17,169 nucleotides of DNA from DAOVQB01 sp023128935 (GCA_030628905.1 DAOVQB010000090.1:1-17169), one strand, 5' to 3'; shown: positions 7,905-16,148, numbered from the stretch's first letter. Numbers and translations: made by a program. Notes: generated by a model from the sequence alone, not told the origin.

Positions 7905-8206
7905 CGCTTCTTTGCGCGGCCCCGTAGACTTCGCACAACACATAATTCGGATTCGACATCGGCCCTCTTCCCGCCGCGCATCCTGCATGGGCTCGTGCAG
8001 AATACAGCGCGCGTCTTGGCCCTACCTGCGCAAACAACCGCTACAGATAGGCTGAATCGCCAGATAACGTGCAAGCTGAATCCACCGCCCTACTGTGACA
8101 TCCGCCTTCACGGTTGGAATGCACCACTTGCAGCCTTGCCCCGGCATCCCTCTTGCACTCGCGCCGTGCGGCGACTTTTCCAGTTGTACTCAAACCTGGA
8201 GGAGAA
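7905..8206. other. 302-base gap with one small hairpin (7983-8000)
   Basis: This gap separates the CHAT gene from the histidine kinase gene. It contains a 7-base stem (7983-7989 with 7994-8000, one G-T wobble) closing a GGCT loop. No T-run follows, so it is not a standard intrinsic terminator, though it may still affect transcript ends. The frame of the kinase is open back to a TTG at 8114, but no ribosome site supports that start. I found no confident promoter or small gene here. Confidence 0.45.
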
Positions 8207-10081
8207 ATGCCACGCAGTGGCGAGCATCAAGACAAGACCCCTTTGCAGGATGAGCCCCACAGGGGGCTGTGGCCGCCAATGCTCACGCGGGAGTTGATCC
8301 TGCTTCAGGTGGCCGCGTTGCTCTTCCTCGCGATAGGGACCGTATGGCTCCTCCAGCGGGGGACAAGACTCCACGAGGCTGCGGAGCAAACGGCCCAGGA
8401 GCGATCGCTGACCGAGCTTGTCGCGCTGGCGGCGGGATCCGAGATCTCCTTCCAGGACTCCGCCCGCCTTCTGCGGATCCTCGAGTGCGCCACCAGGAAG
8501 GGCAATCTCCTGGCCGGCGCAGTGCTGGACAGCACCGGTACGGTCATCGCCCATACTGACATGGCGCAGGCCGGCCGGCAGCTTGATGAGCTGACGTTCC
8601 ACGCGGGAAGTTGGGCGTCTTCGAACGAGATCCTCAAGACTTCGCTTTTCAGCCGGATTGAGGGACAGGGGCGGGTCTTCGCGCATCCCCTGGTTGCTGC
8701 CGGCGGTCCAGTCGGAACCGTTGCGCTTTTGCTCCCCGATACCAGGAAAAGCATTCTTGACGCAGAAGTCCTCAAGCTCCTGCTCCCAGCCGCCTTGCTC
8801 CTGTTGGCCTTCGTGGGCCTCATGCGCATCACGATCCGCCATGCGATTGGGCCGGCCTCAGACTTCTTGGCGCGCTTGACGGCCACCCTGGAGGATCAGG
8901 GGGAGTCGCACAACCTGAAGGGGTTTCCCACCAAGGAATACGACCGCCTTATGGATGAAGCCGTCTCTTGCGTCAGCGCCCTAGGCGATGCCAAGGAAAC
9001 CCTCACAATCGCAAATCGCGTTCTCGACTTCGAAAGAAAGAGGAAGGGACTGATTCTCGACCACCTGCCTGACGCCCTGATCATGACGGATGCAGTTGAC
9101 AAAGTGGCCTTCATGAACCGCGCCGCGGCCATCATTACCGATCGTGCGTCAGATGAGACGGTAGGCCAGGAGATCAAGACGCTCCCTGACCCCTTTGTGC
9201 AACTGCTGTCCGAGGCTCAGAAGGCCGGGCAGGCGCTCCAAACGATCCGCAAGGGCGATGTGGAGCAGCAGATCCTTCTCACCCGGATTCCGATGGGGAG
9301 TGCCCAGGGGCAAGCAGCAGGCACGCTCTATGTACTGCGGGATGTCACTGCCCAACAGGCTGCCCTTCAGGCACAGGGAGAGTTCGTCTCGCAGATCTCG
9401 CATGAACTCAAGGCTCCGCTCAACAGTATCTTGACCTATGTAGAAGCTCTAGCTGATGACGACCTGCTGAGCCAAGATGAGCGTAGGGAGTTTTCCAACA
9501 CACTCAGTGCGGAGAGCCATCGCATGTCGCAGCTCATTGCGAACCTGCTGCAGCTTTCCCGCATACAATTAGGCAACCTCAATGCCAAATTCGGCTTCGT
9601 GAAACCTGTAAGTCTGATCACGGGTCTGGCCGAAACCCTGAGATCCCAGGCAGAGCGCCGCGGGCTGACATACGAAATCGATATCGCTGATAACTTACCC
9701 CCGCTCTATGGGGACAAGGATCTGCTGGGTGTAGCTCTCACGAATCTCATCACCAATGCGATCAAGTACACACACAAAGGCGGCCGGATCTCCGTGCGCG
9801 CAGCAGTGGAGGATGGCGATCTCTCGATAGAGGTTGAAGACACTGGCATCGGGATTCCGGAGGAGGATCGCTCGCGGATCTTCGAGCGCTTCGTCCGATC
9901 CGACCAGGCAGAGGTCCAGGAGCAATCAGGCACGGGACTCGGCCTTTCTCTGGTTAAGGAGATCGCAGAAATCCACGATGGATACATCACGGTGGAGAGC
10001 AGTCCGGGCAACGGAAGTCTCTTCCGCCTGCGTCTCCCATGTCGGGAGGTTGGTTCGAGACTGGATATGGGCGCGGCATGA
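8207..10081 (+). CDS. Membrane sensor histidine kinase with PAS domain
   Basis: A 624-residue kinase with two membrane spans (about 29-49 and 190-210) flanking a 140-residue extracytoplasmic sensor. The sensor segment AVLDSTGTVIAHTDMAQAGRQL resembles Cache/PDC-type sensors. A HAMP-like or linker region follows, then a PAS-like domain (about 281-380). The HisKA dimerisation helix has phospho-acceptor His399 in QISHELKAPLNSIL. The ATPase domain has an N box (TNLITNAIKYT, 512-522), G1 (DTGIGIPEEDRSRIFERF, 545-562) and G2 (SGTGLGLSLVKEI). All catalytic boxes look intact. The ATG at 8207 is chosen because GGAGGA lies just upstream and the protein then starts before the first span. A lone receiver gene begins 32 bases after the stop, so that receiver is the likely phosphorylation partner. 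The ligand is unknown. Confidence 0.92.
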   Translation: MPRSGEHQDKTPLQDEPHRGLWPPMLTRELILLQVAALLFLAIGTVWLLQRGTRLHEAAEQTAQERSLTELVALAAGSEISFQDSARLLRILECATRKGNLLAGAVLDSTGTVIAHTDMAQAGRQLDELTFHAGSWASSNEILKTSLFSRIEGQGRVFAHPLVAAGGPVGTVALLLPDTRKSILDAEVLKLLLPAALLLLAFVGLMRITIRHAIGPASDFLARLTATLEDQGESHNLKGFPTKEYDRLMDEAVSCVSALGDAKETLTIANRVLDFERKRKGLILDHLPDALIMTDAVDKVAFMNRAAAIITDRASDETVGQEIKTLPDPFVQLLSEAQKAGQALQTIRKGDVEQQILLTRIPMGSAQGQAAGTLYVLRDVTAQQAALQAQGEFVSQISHELKAPLNSILTYVEALADDDLLSQDERREFSNTLSAESHRMSQLIANLLQLSRIQLGNLNAKFGFVKPVSLITGLAETLRSQAERRGLTYEIDIADNLPPLYGDKDLLGVALTNLITNAIKYTHKGGRISVRAAVEDGDLSIEVEDTGIGIPEEDRSRIFERFVRSDQAEVQEQSGTGLGLSLVKEIAEIHDGYITVESSPGNGSLFRLRLPCREVGSRLDMGAA

Positions 10082-10112
10082 GCGGGATTACCCCATAACT
10101 CAGGAGACGCTG

Positions 10113-10526
10113 ATGGAACCCAGGCGCATCTTGATCGTCGACGATGATTCAACAGTGGCCCGCATCCTGGTCCGCGTCTTTGAGCGCGCCGGCTTCAGTG
10201 CTACAGCCGCTCGAAATGGGAAGCAGGCACTGGCCCTGCTGTCGAACGAGCATTTCGATGCCATGATATGCGACATCCAGATGCCGGAAATGGATGGGCG
10301 GGAGCTATGCCAGGAACTGTCAAGCTCCGGGCCATACTTCCCGGGTTGCACATTCATAGTCACGTCGCGATCGGAGGAAGAGGAACGATCTTGGGTCGCA
10401 GAACATCCGAACGTCGGGCTGGTGGAGAAACCGGTAAGCCCCAAGCAGATCATGCGCCTGGTTTCACAGGAACTGGGCGTGGAGATTGATGGACATCCTT
10501 CAGATAGGGATCAGAGAGCGGCATGA
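10113..10526 (+). CDS. Stand-alone receiver-domain response regulator
   Basis: A 137-residue single-domain receiver. It has the acidic triad start (VDDD, residues 9-12), phospho-acceptor Asp54 in CDIQMPEMDG, Thr84 in the FIVTSR strand and Lys106 in EKPVSP, so it should be phosphorylatable. No output domain is attached. The ATG at 10113 has AGGAGA five bases upstream; the frame is open further upstream inside the kinase gene, but that segment is antiparallel to known domain structure and is not used. It follows the kinase by 32 bases, and its stop overlaps the HD-GYP start as ATGA. The likely job is to carry the kinase signal to the HD-GYP protein in trans, as the receiver does in cis in RpfG. 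Confidence 0.92.
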   Translation: MEPRRILIVDDDSTVARILVRVFERAGFSATAARNGKQALALLSNEHFDAMICDIQMPEMDGRELCQELSSSGPYFPGCTFIVTSRSEEEERSWVAEHPNVGLVEKPVSPKQIMRLVSQELGVEIDGHPSDRDQRAA

Positions 10527-11968
10527 GCGATTCCTTGCGCGAGCGATTCGCGGCATTCATACGGAATGACTGGGGCGAGTTGATCAGCGATCTGGAAAAG
10601 GCGCTGGGAACTCCGCTCCAGATCCTCGACTCTGATGGGAGCGTGATTCTATCAAGCGATAGCATGCCCGCAGGCTCCTGCAACCCTTCCGGGACGAATC
10701 CGGCGCAAACCTGGGTACCAATTGAAGTAGATGGCGAGACCCTGGGCAGTTTGGTGGCCTTTTCCGACGACCTTCAGATGCAGCCATTGCTCTTCTCGTT
10801 CGCCTCCCGCATCGGCGAATCATTCACCACCACGCGCGATCTCGACGAGATGACTGATCAGCTCTCGCAGTCCTATGATGAAGTGAATCTGCTCTACCGC
10901 CTCAGCCATGCGCTCAGCCCGGATCAGGAGTTGCCCACCACCGCCCAGAAACTCCTGGGGGAAACAGCAGACCTGCTCGGGCAACGCCTGCTGATCTTCT
11001 GCCAGCCCGAACAACGCCGCCTGCAATGGAGCGTGGGAGCCGGCGCGGCCCTCCCAGAAGGCATGGATTGGTTGGTCGACAATGCGGATGCCATATATGG
11101 CATCCATACCCAAATCATCCAGGAGTCGCGCGGGCGTGGACGCACCGATGTCATAAGGTGCCCGGGAAGCTTGCCGTCCCCCCAGGGGCCCATCCATTAC
11201 ACGGCTAGCCCCTTCTGGGTCCAATCCTCCACTGCAGGATTTGTGGGCGCCTTCTGGATGGAGCAGGATGGCGCCTTCGAAACCGGAGAGCTGCACTTAC
11301 TCGAGTGCCTGGCGAGGGAGCTATCCAACGCAGCCACCACACGACACCTCTACAAAGAAGTCAGCGACATGCTCTTCAGCACAGTAAGGAGCTTGGTGGC
11401 GGCCATTGATGCCAAGGATGAATACACTCGGGGCCACTCCGAACGCGTCTACCGGATCTCGATCCTGATCGGTCAGCGCCTCGGCCTTTCACGCGAGCAA
11501 CTGCAAACACTCACTTGGGCGGCCATCCTCCACGACATCGGGAAAATCGCCATCAGCGAGCAGATCCTGAAGAAGCCCTCAAAGCTGACTGACAAGGAAT
11601 TCGCTGTGATCCGCACACATCCAGAGAGGGGATGCAAGGTTCTCGAACCGATCCCGCAGTTACGCGATGCGTTGCCGGCCATCCGGCATCATCACGAGCG
11701 GTATAACGGAACGGGTTACCCGGATGGACTGAAAGGTGAGGATATTCCACTCTTGGCTCGCATCATCGCTGTCGCGGACACCTACGATGCCATCTCCTCG
11801 TCCCGCGCATATCGCGAAGCCCAGCCACTGGACTTCGCACTCAAGGAGATCCGAGATTGCGCCGGGACACAGTTCGATCCTGACGCTGCTGCCGCGTTCC
11901 TGGAACTGATCGAGAATGGCGTTCTTAAGGACGCAGACGTCGTGGGAATCGAGAGGCGCGCCGCCTGA
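10523..11968 (+). CDS. HD-GYP cyclic-di-GMP phosphodiesterase with N-terminal sensory (GAF-like) region
   Basis: A 481-residue protein. The C-terminal HD-GYP domain (about 285-465) shows the metal and signature residues: His305 in RGHSERV, His337-Asp338 in LHDIGKI, His366 in THPERG, His389-391 in the HHH run, and GYP at 398-400 inside NGTGYPDGL. It should therefore hydrolyse cyclic-di-GMP. Residues 1-100 are a small mixed domain (LQILDSDGSVILSS) of PAS or PocR-like appearance. Residues 105-275 look like a signalling helix followed by a GAF domain (YRLSHALS, then FVGAFWMEQDGAF and the helix to 275). No membrane segment was seen, so it is cytoplasmic. Its ATG overlaps the receiver stop (10523-10526), so the two are translationally coupled and probably work as a pair. 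The STAS gene starts 30 bases downstream. Confidence 0.9.
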   Translation: MSDSLRERFAAFIRNDWGELISDLEKALGTPLQILDSDGSVILSSDSMPAGSCNPSGTNPAQTWVPIEVDGETLGSLVAFSDDLQMQPLLFSFASRIGESFTTTRDLDEMTDQLSQSYDEVNLLYRLSHALSPDQELPTTAQKLLGETADLLGQRLLIFCQPEQRRLQWSVGAGAALPEGMDWLVDNADAIYGIHTQIIQESRGRGRTDVIRCPGSLPSPQGPIHYTASPFWVQSSTAGFVGAFWMEQDGAFETGELHLLECLARELSNAATTRHLYKEVSDMLFSTVRSLVAAIDAKDEYTRGHSERVYRISILIGQRLGLSREQLQTLTWAAILHDIGKIAISEQILKKPSKLTDKEFAVIRTHPERGCKVLEPIPQLRDALPAIRHHHERYNGTGYPDGLKGEDIPLLARIIAVADTYDAISSSRAYREAQPLDFALKEIRDCAGTQFDPDAAAAFLELIENGVLKDADVVGIERRAA

Positions 11969-11998
11969 TGCCCGCGGCAGACGAATCCGAGGTGAGCC

Positions 11999-12334
11999 AT
12001 GCAGGTCAAGACGAAGAGACTGGGCGTAGCCACTTACTTGACCCCAGACGGGCCTTTGATCGAAGAAAACCTGGCCTCTCTGGATGAGTGCGTTCAGGCC
12101 GCGCGCGCGCATGCGCCTGCCAACCTGGTTATCGATCTACACTTGGTTCCCTTCTTCGACAGCTCGGGCCTGGAGTATGTACTGGATCTCGCCACGAGCC
12201 TCCAGGAGACAGGCGGATCGCTCCGCCTGGCCGGCGCCAGTTCGATCTGCAGGGACGTACTGGAAATCACACGCCTCGATCAGGCGATCTCCGTCTTTGA
12301 GGATCTGGAGAGCGCTGGAAGGAGCTTCCTGTGA
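11999..12334 (+). CDS. STAS-domain protein (anti-sigma factor antagonist-like)
   Basis: A 111-residue single STAS domain of usual length. The conserved VIDLHLVPFFDSSGLEYVLDL segment places the phosphorylatable serine in the DSSGL motif (residues 54-58), as in SpoIIAA and RsbV. These family members bind an anti-sigma kinase and are switched off when phosphorylated. No RsbW/SpoIIAB-type kinase or PP2C phosphatase gene is visible in the window. It lies between the HD-GYP and pilB genes, with AGGTG upstream of its ATG and a GTGA overlap with pilB, so its production is tied to pilus assembly. Its partner may be encoded elsewhere, or it may act on the histidine kinase or pilus proteins; both are guesses. 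Confidence 0.87.
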   Translation: MQVKTKRLGVATYLTPDGPLIEENLASLDECVQAARAHAPANLVIDLHLVPFFDSSGLEYVLDLATSLQETGGSLRLAGASSICRDVLEITRLDQAISVFEDLESAGRSFL

Positions 12335-14040
12335 TCAGGCGGGATGTCACTCGGAAGCCCCATCTGGGAGAATTGCTCGTCGAGTACGGGTTGATCACTC
12401 TTGAGCAGAAGGCGGAAGCGCTGCTGTTGCACAAGCAGAGCGGCCGCCGGCTCGGAGAAACCCTCGCCGAAATGGGCCTGGTGACGGAGGAGAACATAGC
12501 CAGGGTTCTGGCTAAGCAAGCCGGCCTGCCCTTTACCCGGTTGCGCAAGGGCCTGGTCGATCCCCGCACTGTGCAGATCATCTCTCGTGAGAAGGCCGAA
12601 CTCTACGAAGCCCTGCCGCTCTTCTGCGTTCACGGCATGCTGACTCTAGCAGTGAGTGATCCCAATAAGATCAATGTCCTGGACATCATCCGCAAGCTGA
12701 CGGGACTAGAAGTCCAGGCAGTTGTGACATTCAAGGATGACATCCTTCACATGATCGAAGAGGCCTACGCCGACAGCGAGGGCACGATAGAGGATTTCGC
12801 CTCTGGCCTCGATGAGGCGGATATCGAGCTGGTCTCACACGAAACCACCGGGCGGTTCGAAGACATCGCCGAGATGGCCGGCCAGAGCCCGGTGATCAAC
12901 CTTGTGAACCAGATCATACTGAAGGCCATCAGGGAGCGCGCCAGCGACATCCACCTCGAACCCGAGCGCCAGTTCTTCCGTACCCGCTTCCGGATCGACG
13001 GTGTTCTCTACGATGTCATGCACCAGCGTATTGAGCTGCACGCGCCCGTCATTTCGCGCCTGAAGATCATGGCCAACCTGGACATCGCCGAACGCAGGCT
13101 CCCCCAGGACGGACGGATCCAGGTGCTTGCCCAGGGACGCACAGTGGACCTGCGTTTCTCTTCATTGCCCGGAGTTCTGGGCGAGAAGATCGTCCTGCGC
13201 GTGTTGGACAAGGAAGCCGGGATTGTGAACCTGGACCAGCTCGGTTTTGCTCCCCAAACGCTGCAGCTCTACCGCTCCCTCTTGTTCAGCCCTCACGGCC
13301 TGGTCCTGGTTACCGGTCCCACAGGAAGCGGGAAGACCACCACACTCTATGCGGGAATCCGGGAGCTAAACTCCATCGAGAAAAATATCGTGACCATTGA
13401 GGATCCCGTCGAGTACCAGTTCGACATCATCAATCAGAACCAGGTGAAGGATGAGATCGGCCTTTCCTTCGCGAGGATCCTCAAGCACACGCTTCGGCAG
13501 GACCCTGACATCATCATGGTGGGTGAGATCCGCGATGCGGAGACAGCGGGGATCGCGGTCCAGGCGGCGCTGACCGGTCACCTGGTGCTCACCACCATGC
13601 ACACCAACGACGCCGCCAGTTCCGTTACCCGGCTCCTGGAAATGGGGGTCGAATCCTATCTGCTGGCCTCCTCCCTGATTGGCGTGATCGGCCAGCGGCT
13701 GGCGCGGACCATCTGTCCGAACTGTACGGCGTCCTATCATGCGTCCCAGGCTGAGATGGAAATACTGGGGGTCTCCGACAAGAAGAGCCTGCAACTTCTC
13801 AAGGGCAAGGGCTGTCCGCAGTGCTTCGACTCTGGGTATCGGGGCCGATTCGGCATCTACGAGCTGCTCGTTGTGGATCCAGAACTGCAGAGGATCCTCT
13901 TCCAAGAACCGACCGCAGCCCAGATCCGGGCCTACCAGATGGACAGAAACCTCCCCAGCATGCGCTCCGAGGCGCTCAGGGGTGTGCTCGAGGGCAAGAC
14001 GACGCTCAAGGAAGTCACCCGCGCTGTCTTCGTGGACTAG
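12331..14040 (+). CDS. pilB: PilB/GspE-type assembly ATPase with N-terminal MshEN motifs
   Basis: A 569-residue hexameric ATPase that powers pilus or pseudopilus extension from the cytoplasmic face. Residues 10-65 carry two MshEN-type motifs (HLGELLVEYGLIT and RRLGETLAEMGLVT), a fold known in MshE and some PilB proteins to bind cyclic-di-GMP. The T2SSE core has Walker A GPTGSGKTTTLY (329-340), the Asp box IEDPVEYQ, Walker B IIMVGEIRDAET (395-406), the His box TGHLVLTTMHTND and a zinc-type tetracysteine (Cys462, 465, 495, 498). All key residues are present. The start is a GTG with AAGGAG six bases upstream; it overlaps the STAS stop as GTGA. No PilT-like gene is seen, so T4P and T2SS cannot be told apart from this gene alone. 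The gene end is tandemly duplicated just downstream. Confidence 0.93.
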   Translation: MIRRDVTRKPHLGELLVEYGLITLEQKAEALLLHKQSGRRLGETLAEMGLVTEENIARVLAKQAGLPFTRLRKGLVDPRTVQIISREKAELYEALPLFCVHGMLTLAVSDPNKINVLDIIRKLTGLEVQAVVTFKDDILHMIEEAYADSEGTIEDFASGLDEADIELVSHETTGRFEDIAEMAGQSPVINLVNQIILKAIRERASDIHLEPERQFFRTRFRIDGVLYDVMHQRIELHAPVISRLKIMANLDIAERRLPQDGRIQVLAQGRTVDLRFSSLPGVLGEKIVLRVLDKEAGIVNLDQLGFAPQTLQLYRSLLFSPHGLVLVTGPTGSGKTTTLYAGIRELNSIEKNIVTIEDPVEYQFDIINQNQVKDEIGLSFARILKHTLRQDPDIIMVGEIRDAETAGIAVQAALTGHLVLTTMHTNDAASSVTRLLEMGVESYLLASSLIGVIGQRLARTICPNCTASYHASQAEMEILGVSDKKSLQLLKGKGCPQCFDSGYRGRFGIYELLVVDPELQRILFQEPTAAQIRAYQMDRNLPSMRSEALRGVLEGKTTLKEVTRAVFVD

Positions 14041-14104
14041 CCGACGCTCAAGGAAGTCACCCGCGCTGTCTTCGTGGACTAGCCGACGCTCAAGGAGCTC
14101 ACCC
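13999..14104 (+). repeat. 42-base tandem repeat of the pilB 3' end, 2.5 copies
   Basis: Unit 1 (13999-14040) is the last 13 codons plus stop of pilB. Unit 2 (14041-14082) matches it at 41 of 42 bases and again ends in an in-frame TAG. A partial third unit (14083-14104) matches at 20 of 22 bases and then diverges. The near-identity of units 1 and 2 suggests a recent duplication or ongoing homogenisation. Confidence 0.95.
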
Positions 14105-14230
14105 TGACTGCGTCATGCTCACCTCGCCGACCATCGGCTGCGCCGTGGCGGATCAGCGCCTCTCTCCCTCAAGACAAGGCCCGCCTAGTCCGATATCCCT
14201 ACAAGGATCCTAGTTGTGTGGCAGCCAGCA

Positions 14231-14267
14231 TGCCCATAACCCGCATCGGGGATGATGGTTGTGGGCA
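14231..14267 (+). other. Strong RNA hairpin upstream of the platform-protein gene
   Basis: An 11-base stem pairs 14231-14241 with 14257-14267 (one T-G wobble). Inside, after a two-by-two internal mismatch, a further 4-base stem CATC/GATG (14244-14247 with 14251-14254) closes a GGG loop. There is no T-run after it, so it is not a classic terminator. It sits about 60 bases before the chosen GTG of the next gene and may affect transcript processing, stability or expression ratio between the ATPase and later genes. Confidence 0.6.
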
Positions 14268-14324
14268 CCCGCCTCCCCCGAGGAAGGTCGGGCAACCGCA
14301 AACCTTGGCCGGAGTGGATATTCT

Positions 14325-15485
14325 GTGGCGATCGATCTGGCAACAATCGATGAGACGCCTCAATCGGCACCGGAAGGGACCGCAAAGGAACCGCGGGCGG
14401 CGCCTCGCCCGCTGTCCAGATTCATGCGCATCCAGATCGGCGGGCCACGCAAGACCACGCTCAGCGATCTGGTTCTTTTCACGCAGCAGCTGGCGCTCCT
14501 GCTCCGGACCGGCAACGGTCTAGTGCCCTCGATCGGCGCCCTGGCCTCGCAGATGAAGCCCTCCCAATTGAAGGAGACGCTGCAACAAGTCCATGAACGC
14601 CTCCAGGAAGGTTGCGGGCTCTCAGAGAGCCTCGAGCCGCACGGCAGGATCTTTGACACGCTTTTCGTCAGCATCGTGCGAGCTGGCGAGGCCTGCGGTT
14701 CCCTCCGCCAGAGCCTGGAGCGGCTCACGGGCATCATGGACATCCGCCGACGCCTGCACGCCCGGATCCGGGAGGCCATGACTTATCCGACCGTCCTGAT
14801 GGTTATCATGACCATGGTGGTCATCTTCATGCTGACTTACATGGTCCCCCGCTTCAGCGACATCTTCGCTGACCTAGGGGATGAGCTGCCCTGGACAACC
14901 CGCCTTCTCATGGGTTCAGGTACAATTCTGCGCTCAAGGTGGTGGGCCGTCCTCCCGATAGTAATGGCATCGGTGATAGGCGTACGCAGGCTCTGGAAAA
15001 CGGCGGCAGTAGGCCGCATCTGGAACATCGTAAAGCTGAAACTCCCAGTCGTGGGTATGCTCTACAAGGATGCATACATGTTTCAGATGTTCTCGAGTCT
15101 CGGCCTGTTGCTGGGAAGCCGGGTCCCGCATCTGGAAGCCATTGCGATTGCGCGGGAGACCATTCGTAGCGCTCGGTACGAGGCGTTCTTCACGAGTCTG
15201 GCCGAGCACGTAGAAGGCGGCCGCGGGATGGCGCTGGCCTTTCAGGAGAGCCAGCTGTTTCCGGAGACCGTGAAACTCATGGTCTCAACCGCGGAGACGT
15301 CAGGGGCACTGGATGCGGCTATGGAGAGCCTGAGCGCACATTACAGAGAGGAACTGGAAGGCAGCATCAGGCGACTGAGTTCTCTGATTGAGCCGTGCAT
15401 GCTCGTGATCATGGGAATCATGGTGGGTTTCGTGACGATCTCGTTCATGGTGCCTTTGTTCAAGCTGTCGCAAGCGGTTCACTGA
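14325..15485 (+). CDS. pilC: PilC/GspF-type inner-membrane platform protein
   Basis: With the start used here the product is 386 residues. Two T2SSF domains are visible. The first begins at about residue 45 (TLSDLVLFTQQLALLLRTGNGLVPSI) and the second at about 250 (MFQMFSSLGLLLGSRVPHLEAI). Membrane spans are near 155-175 (TYPTVLMVIMTMVVIFMLTYMV), 207-220, and 356-378 (PCMLVIMGIMVGFVTISFMVPLF), as is usual. It anchors the assembly ATPase and the growing pilus in the inner membrane. The N-terminal YxAxDxxG segment typical of many GspF/PilC proteins is missing, replaced by a short Ala/Pro-rich stretch. The start is uncertain: GTG 14325 has GGAG ten bases upstream, a TTG at 14259 lies in the hairpin, and an ATG at 14424 would give about 353 residues. 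Confidence 0.88.
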   Translation: MAIDLATIDETPQSAPEGTAKEPRAAPRPLSRFMRIQIGGPRKTTLSDLVLFTQQLALLLRTGNGLVPSIGALASQMKPSQLKETLQQVHERLQEGCGLSESLEPHGRIFDTLFVSIVRAGEACGSLRQSLERLTGIMDIRRRLHARIREAMTYPTVLMVIMTMVVIFMLTYMVPRFSDIFADLGDELPWTTRLLMGSGTILRSRWWAVLPIVMASVIGVRRLWKTAAVGRIWNIVKLKLPVVGMLYKDAYMFQMFSSLGLLLGSRVPHLEAIAIARETIRSARYEAFFTSLAEHVEGGRGMALAFQESQLFPETVKLMVSTAETSGALDAAMESLSAHYREELEGSIRRLSSLIEPCMLVIMGIMVGFVTISFMVPLFKLSQAVH

Positions 15486-15577
15486 GGGAAAACGGGTGCG
15501 GTCCGCCAGCGATACAGGTAAGGCGGCGTGCTGACGGGAAGAGTAGAGAGAGAAGCAGGAGAAGGAGTAGGGAAGCC

Positions 15578-16096
15578 ATGAGACACTGTCTCTCCAGTCA
15601 GTCCGGATTCACACTGGTTGAACTGTTGATCGTCGTGATCATCCTCGGTGTGTTAGCCGCAATCGCCATTCCACAGTTCGGGAGCAATACGGAAGACGCA
15701 AAACTCTCCTCGCTGGACACAACTATATCCGAGCTCCGCAATGCCATCGAAATGTACTACCACCAGCACAAGTGCGTCTATCCCGGAGCCAAGAAGCAAA
15801 CCGACGGATCAGACGTGGGAACGGCCGGAGAGGCGGCCACCGCGTTCGAGAACCAGCTGCTCCTCTATAGTGCTGACACCGGTGTCACCAGCGCCACGAA
15901 GGATGCGACCCATAAATACGGGCCATACTTGAAGAAGGCTCTCCCAACCAACCCGTTCAACAATCTGGGCACCGTGGTCTGCGACATAACGACCACCGAC
16001 ATAACGTCCGTCGCCTCAGGTGGCACAGCCGGCTGGAAGTTCTACATCAAGACCGGAAGACTGATCGCCGACGATGGCGCCCACGATTCGAACTAG
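15578..16096 (+). CDS. Type IV major pilin / GspG-like pseudopilin
   Basis: A 172-residue prepilin with a 10-residue leader, MRHCLSSQSG, cleaved before Phe11. The mature N-terminus FTLVELLIVVIILGVLAAIAIP has the conserved Glu5 (residue 15) and the hydrophobic helix used for assembly. The body has the GspG/PulG-like pattern YGPYLKKALPTNPFN, a Cys pair (Cys66 region and VVCD), and a terminal strand GWKFYIKTGRLIADD. It is presumably processed by PilD prepilin peptidase, which is not in the window. The ATG at 15578 is preceded by AGGGAAG; the frame is open further upstream by chance but without a better start. It follows the platform gene by 92 bases and precedes the GspH-like gene by 52, consistent with a pilus or T2SS operon. 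Confidence 0.9.
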   Translation: MRHCLSSQSGFTLVELLIVVIILGVLAAIAIPQFGSNTEDAKLSSLDTTISELRNAIEMYYHQHKCVYPGAKKQTDGSDVGTAGEAATAFENQLLLYSADTGVTSATKDATHKYGPYLKKALPTNPFNNLGTVVCDITTTDITSVASGGTAGWKFYIKTGRLIADDGAHDSN

Positions 16097-16148
16097 CCGC
16101 GGCAGGCGCTCGACCGCCATGTTGGATCCAGAAGCTTGACCGCGTGGA

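Noticed and set aside
7904..7917. GCGC-TTCTTT-GCGC hairpin right at the CHAT stop codon as a terminator
   Set aside because: The stem is only four bases and has no T-run after it.
8108..8842. 244-codon minus-strand open frame over the kinase sensor region
   Set aside because: It is antisense to a convincing histidine kinase, has a low-complexity charged translation and no ribosome site evidence.
13366..13905. 179-codon minus-strand open frame over pilB
   Set aside because: It is antisense to the most conserved ATPase motifs, so the open frame follows from codon bias of pilB.
14281..14325. Possible c-di-GMP (GEMM-type) riboswitch because of a GCAAACC motif upstream of the platform gene
   Set aside because: Only the short motif matches. 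The paired tetraloop helices and the conserved flanking bases of the aptamer are not seen.
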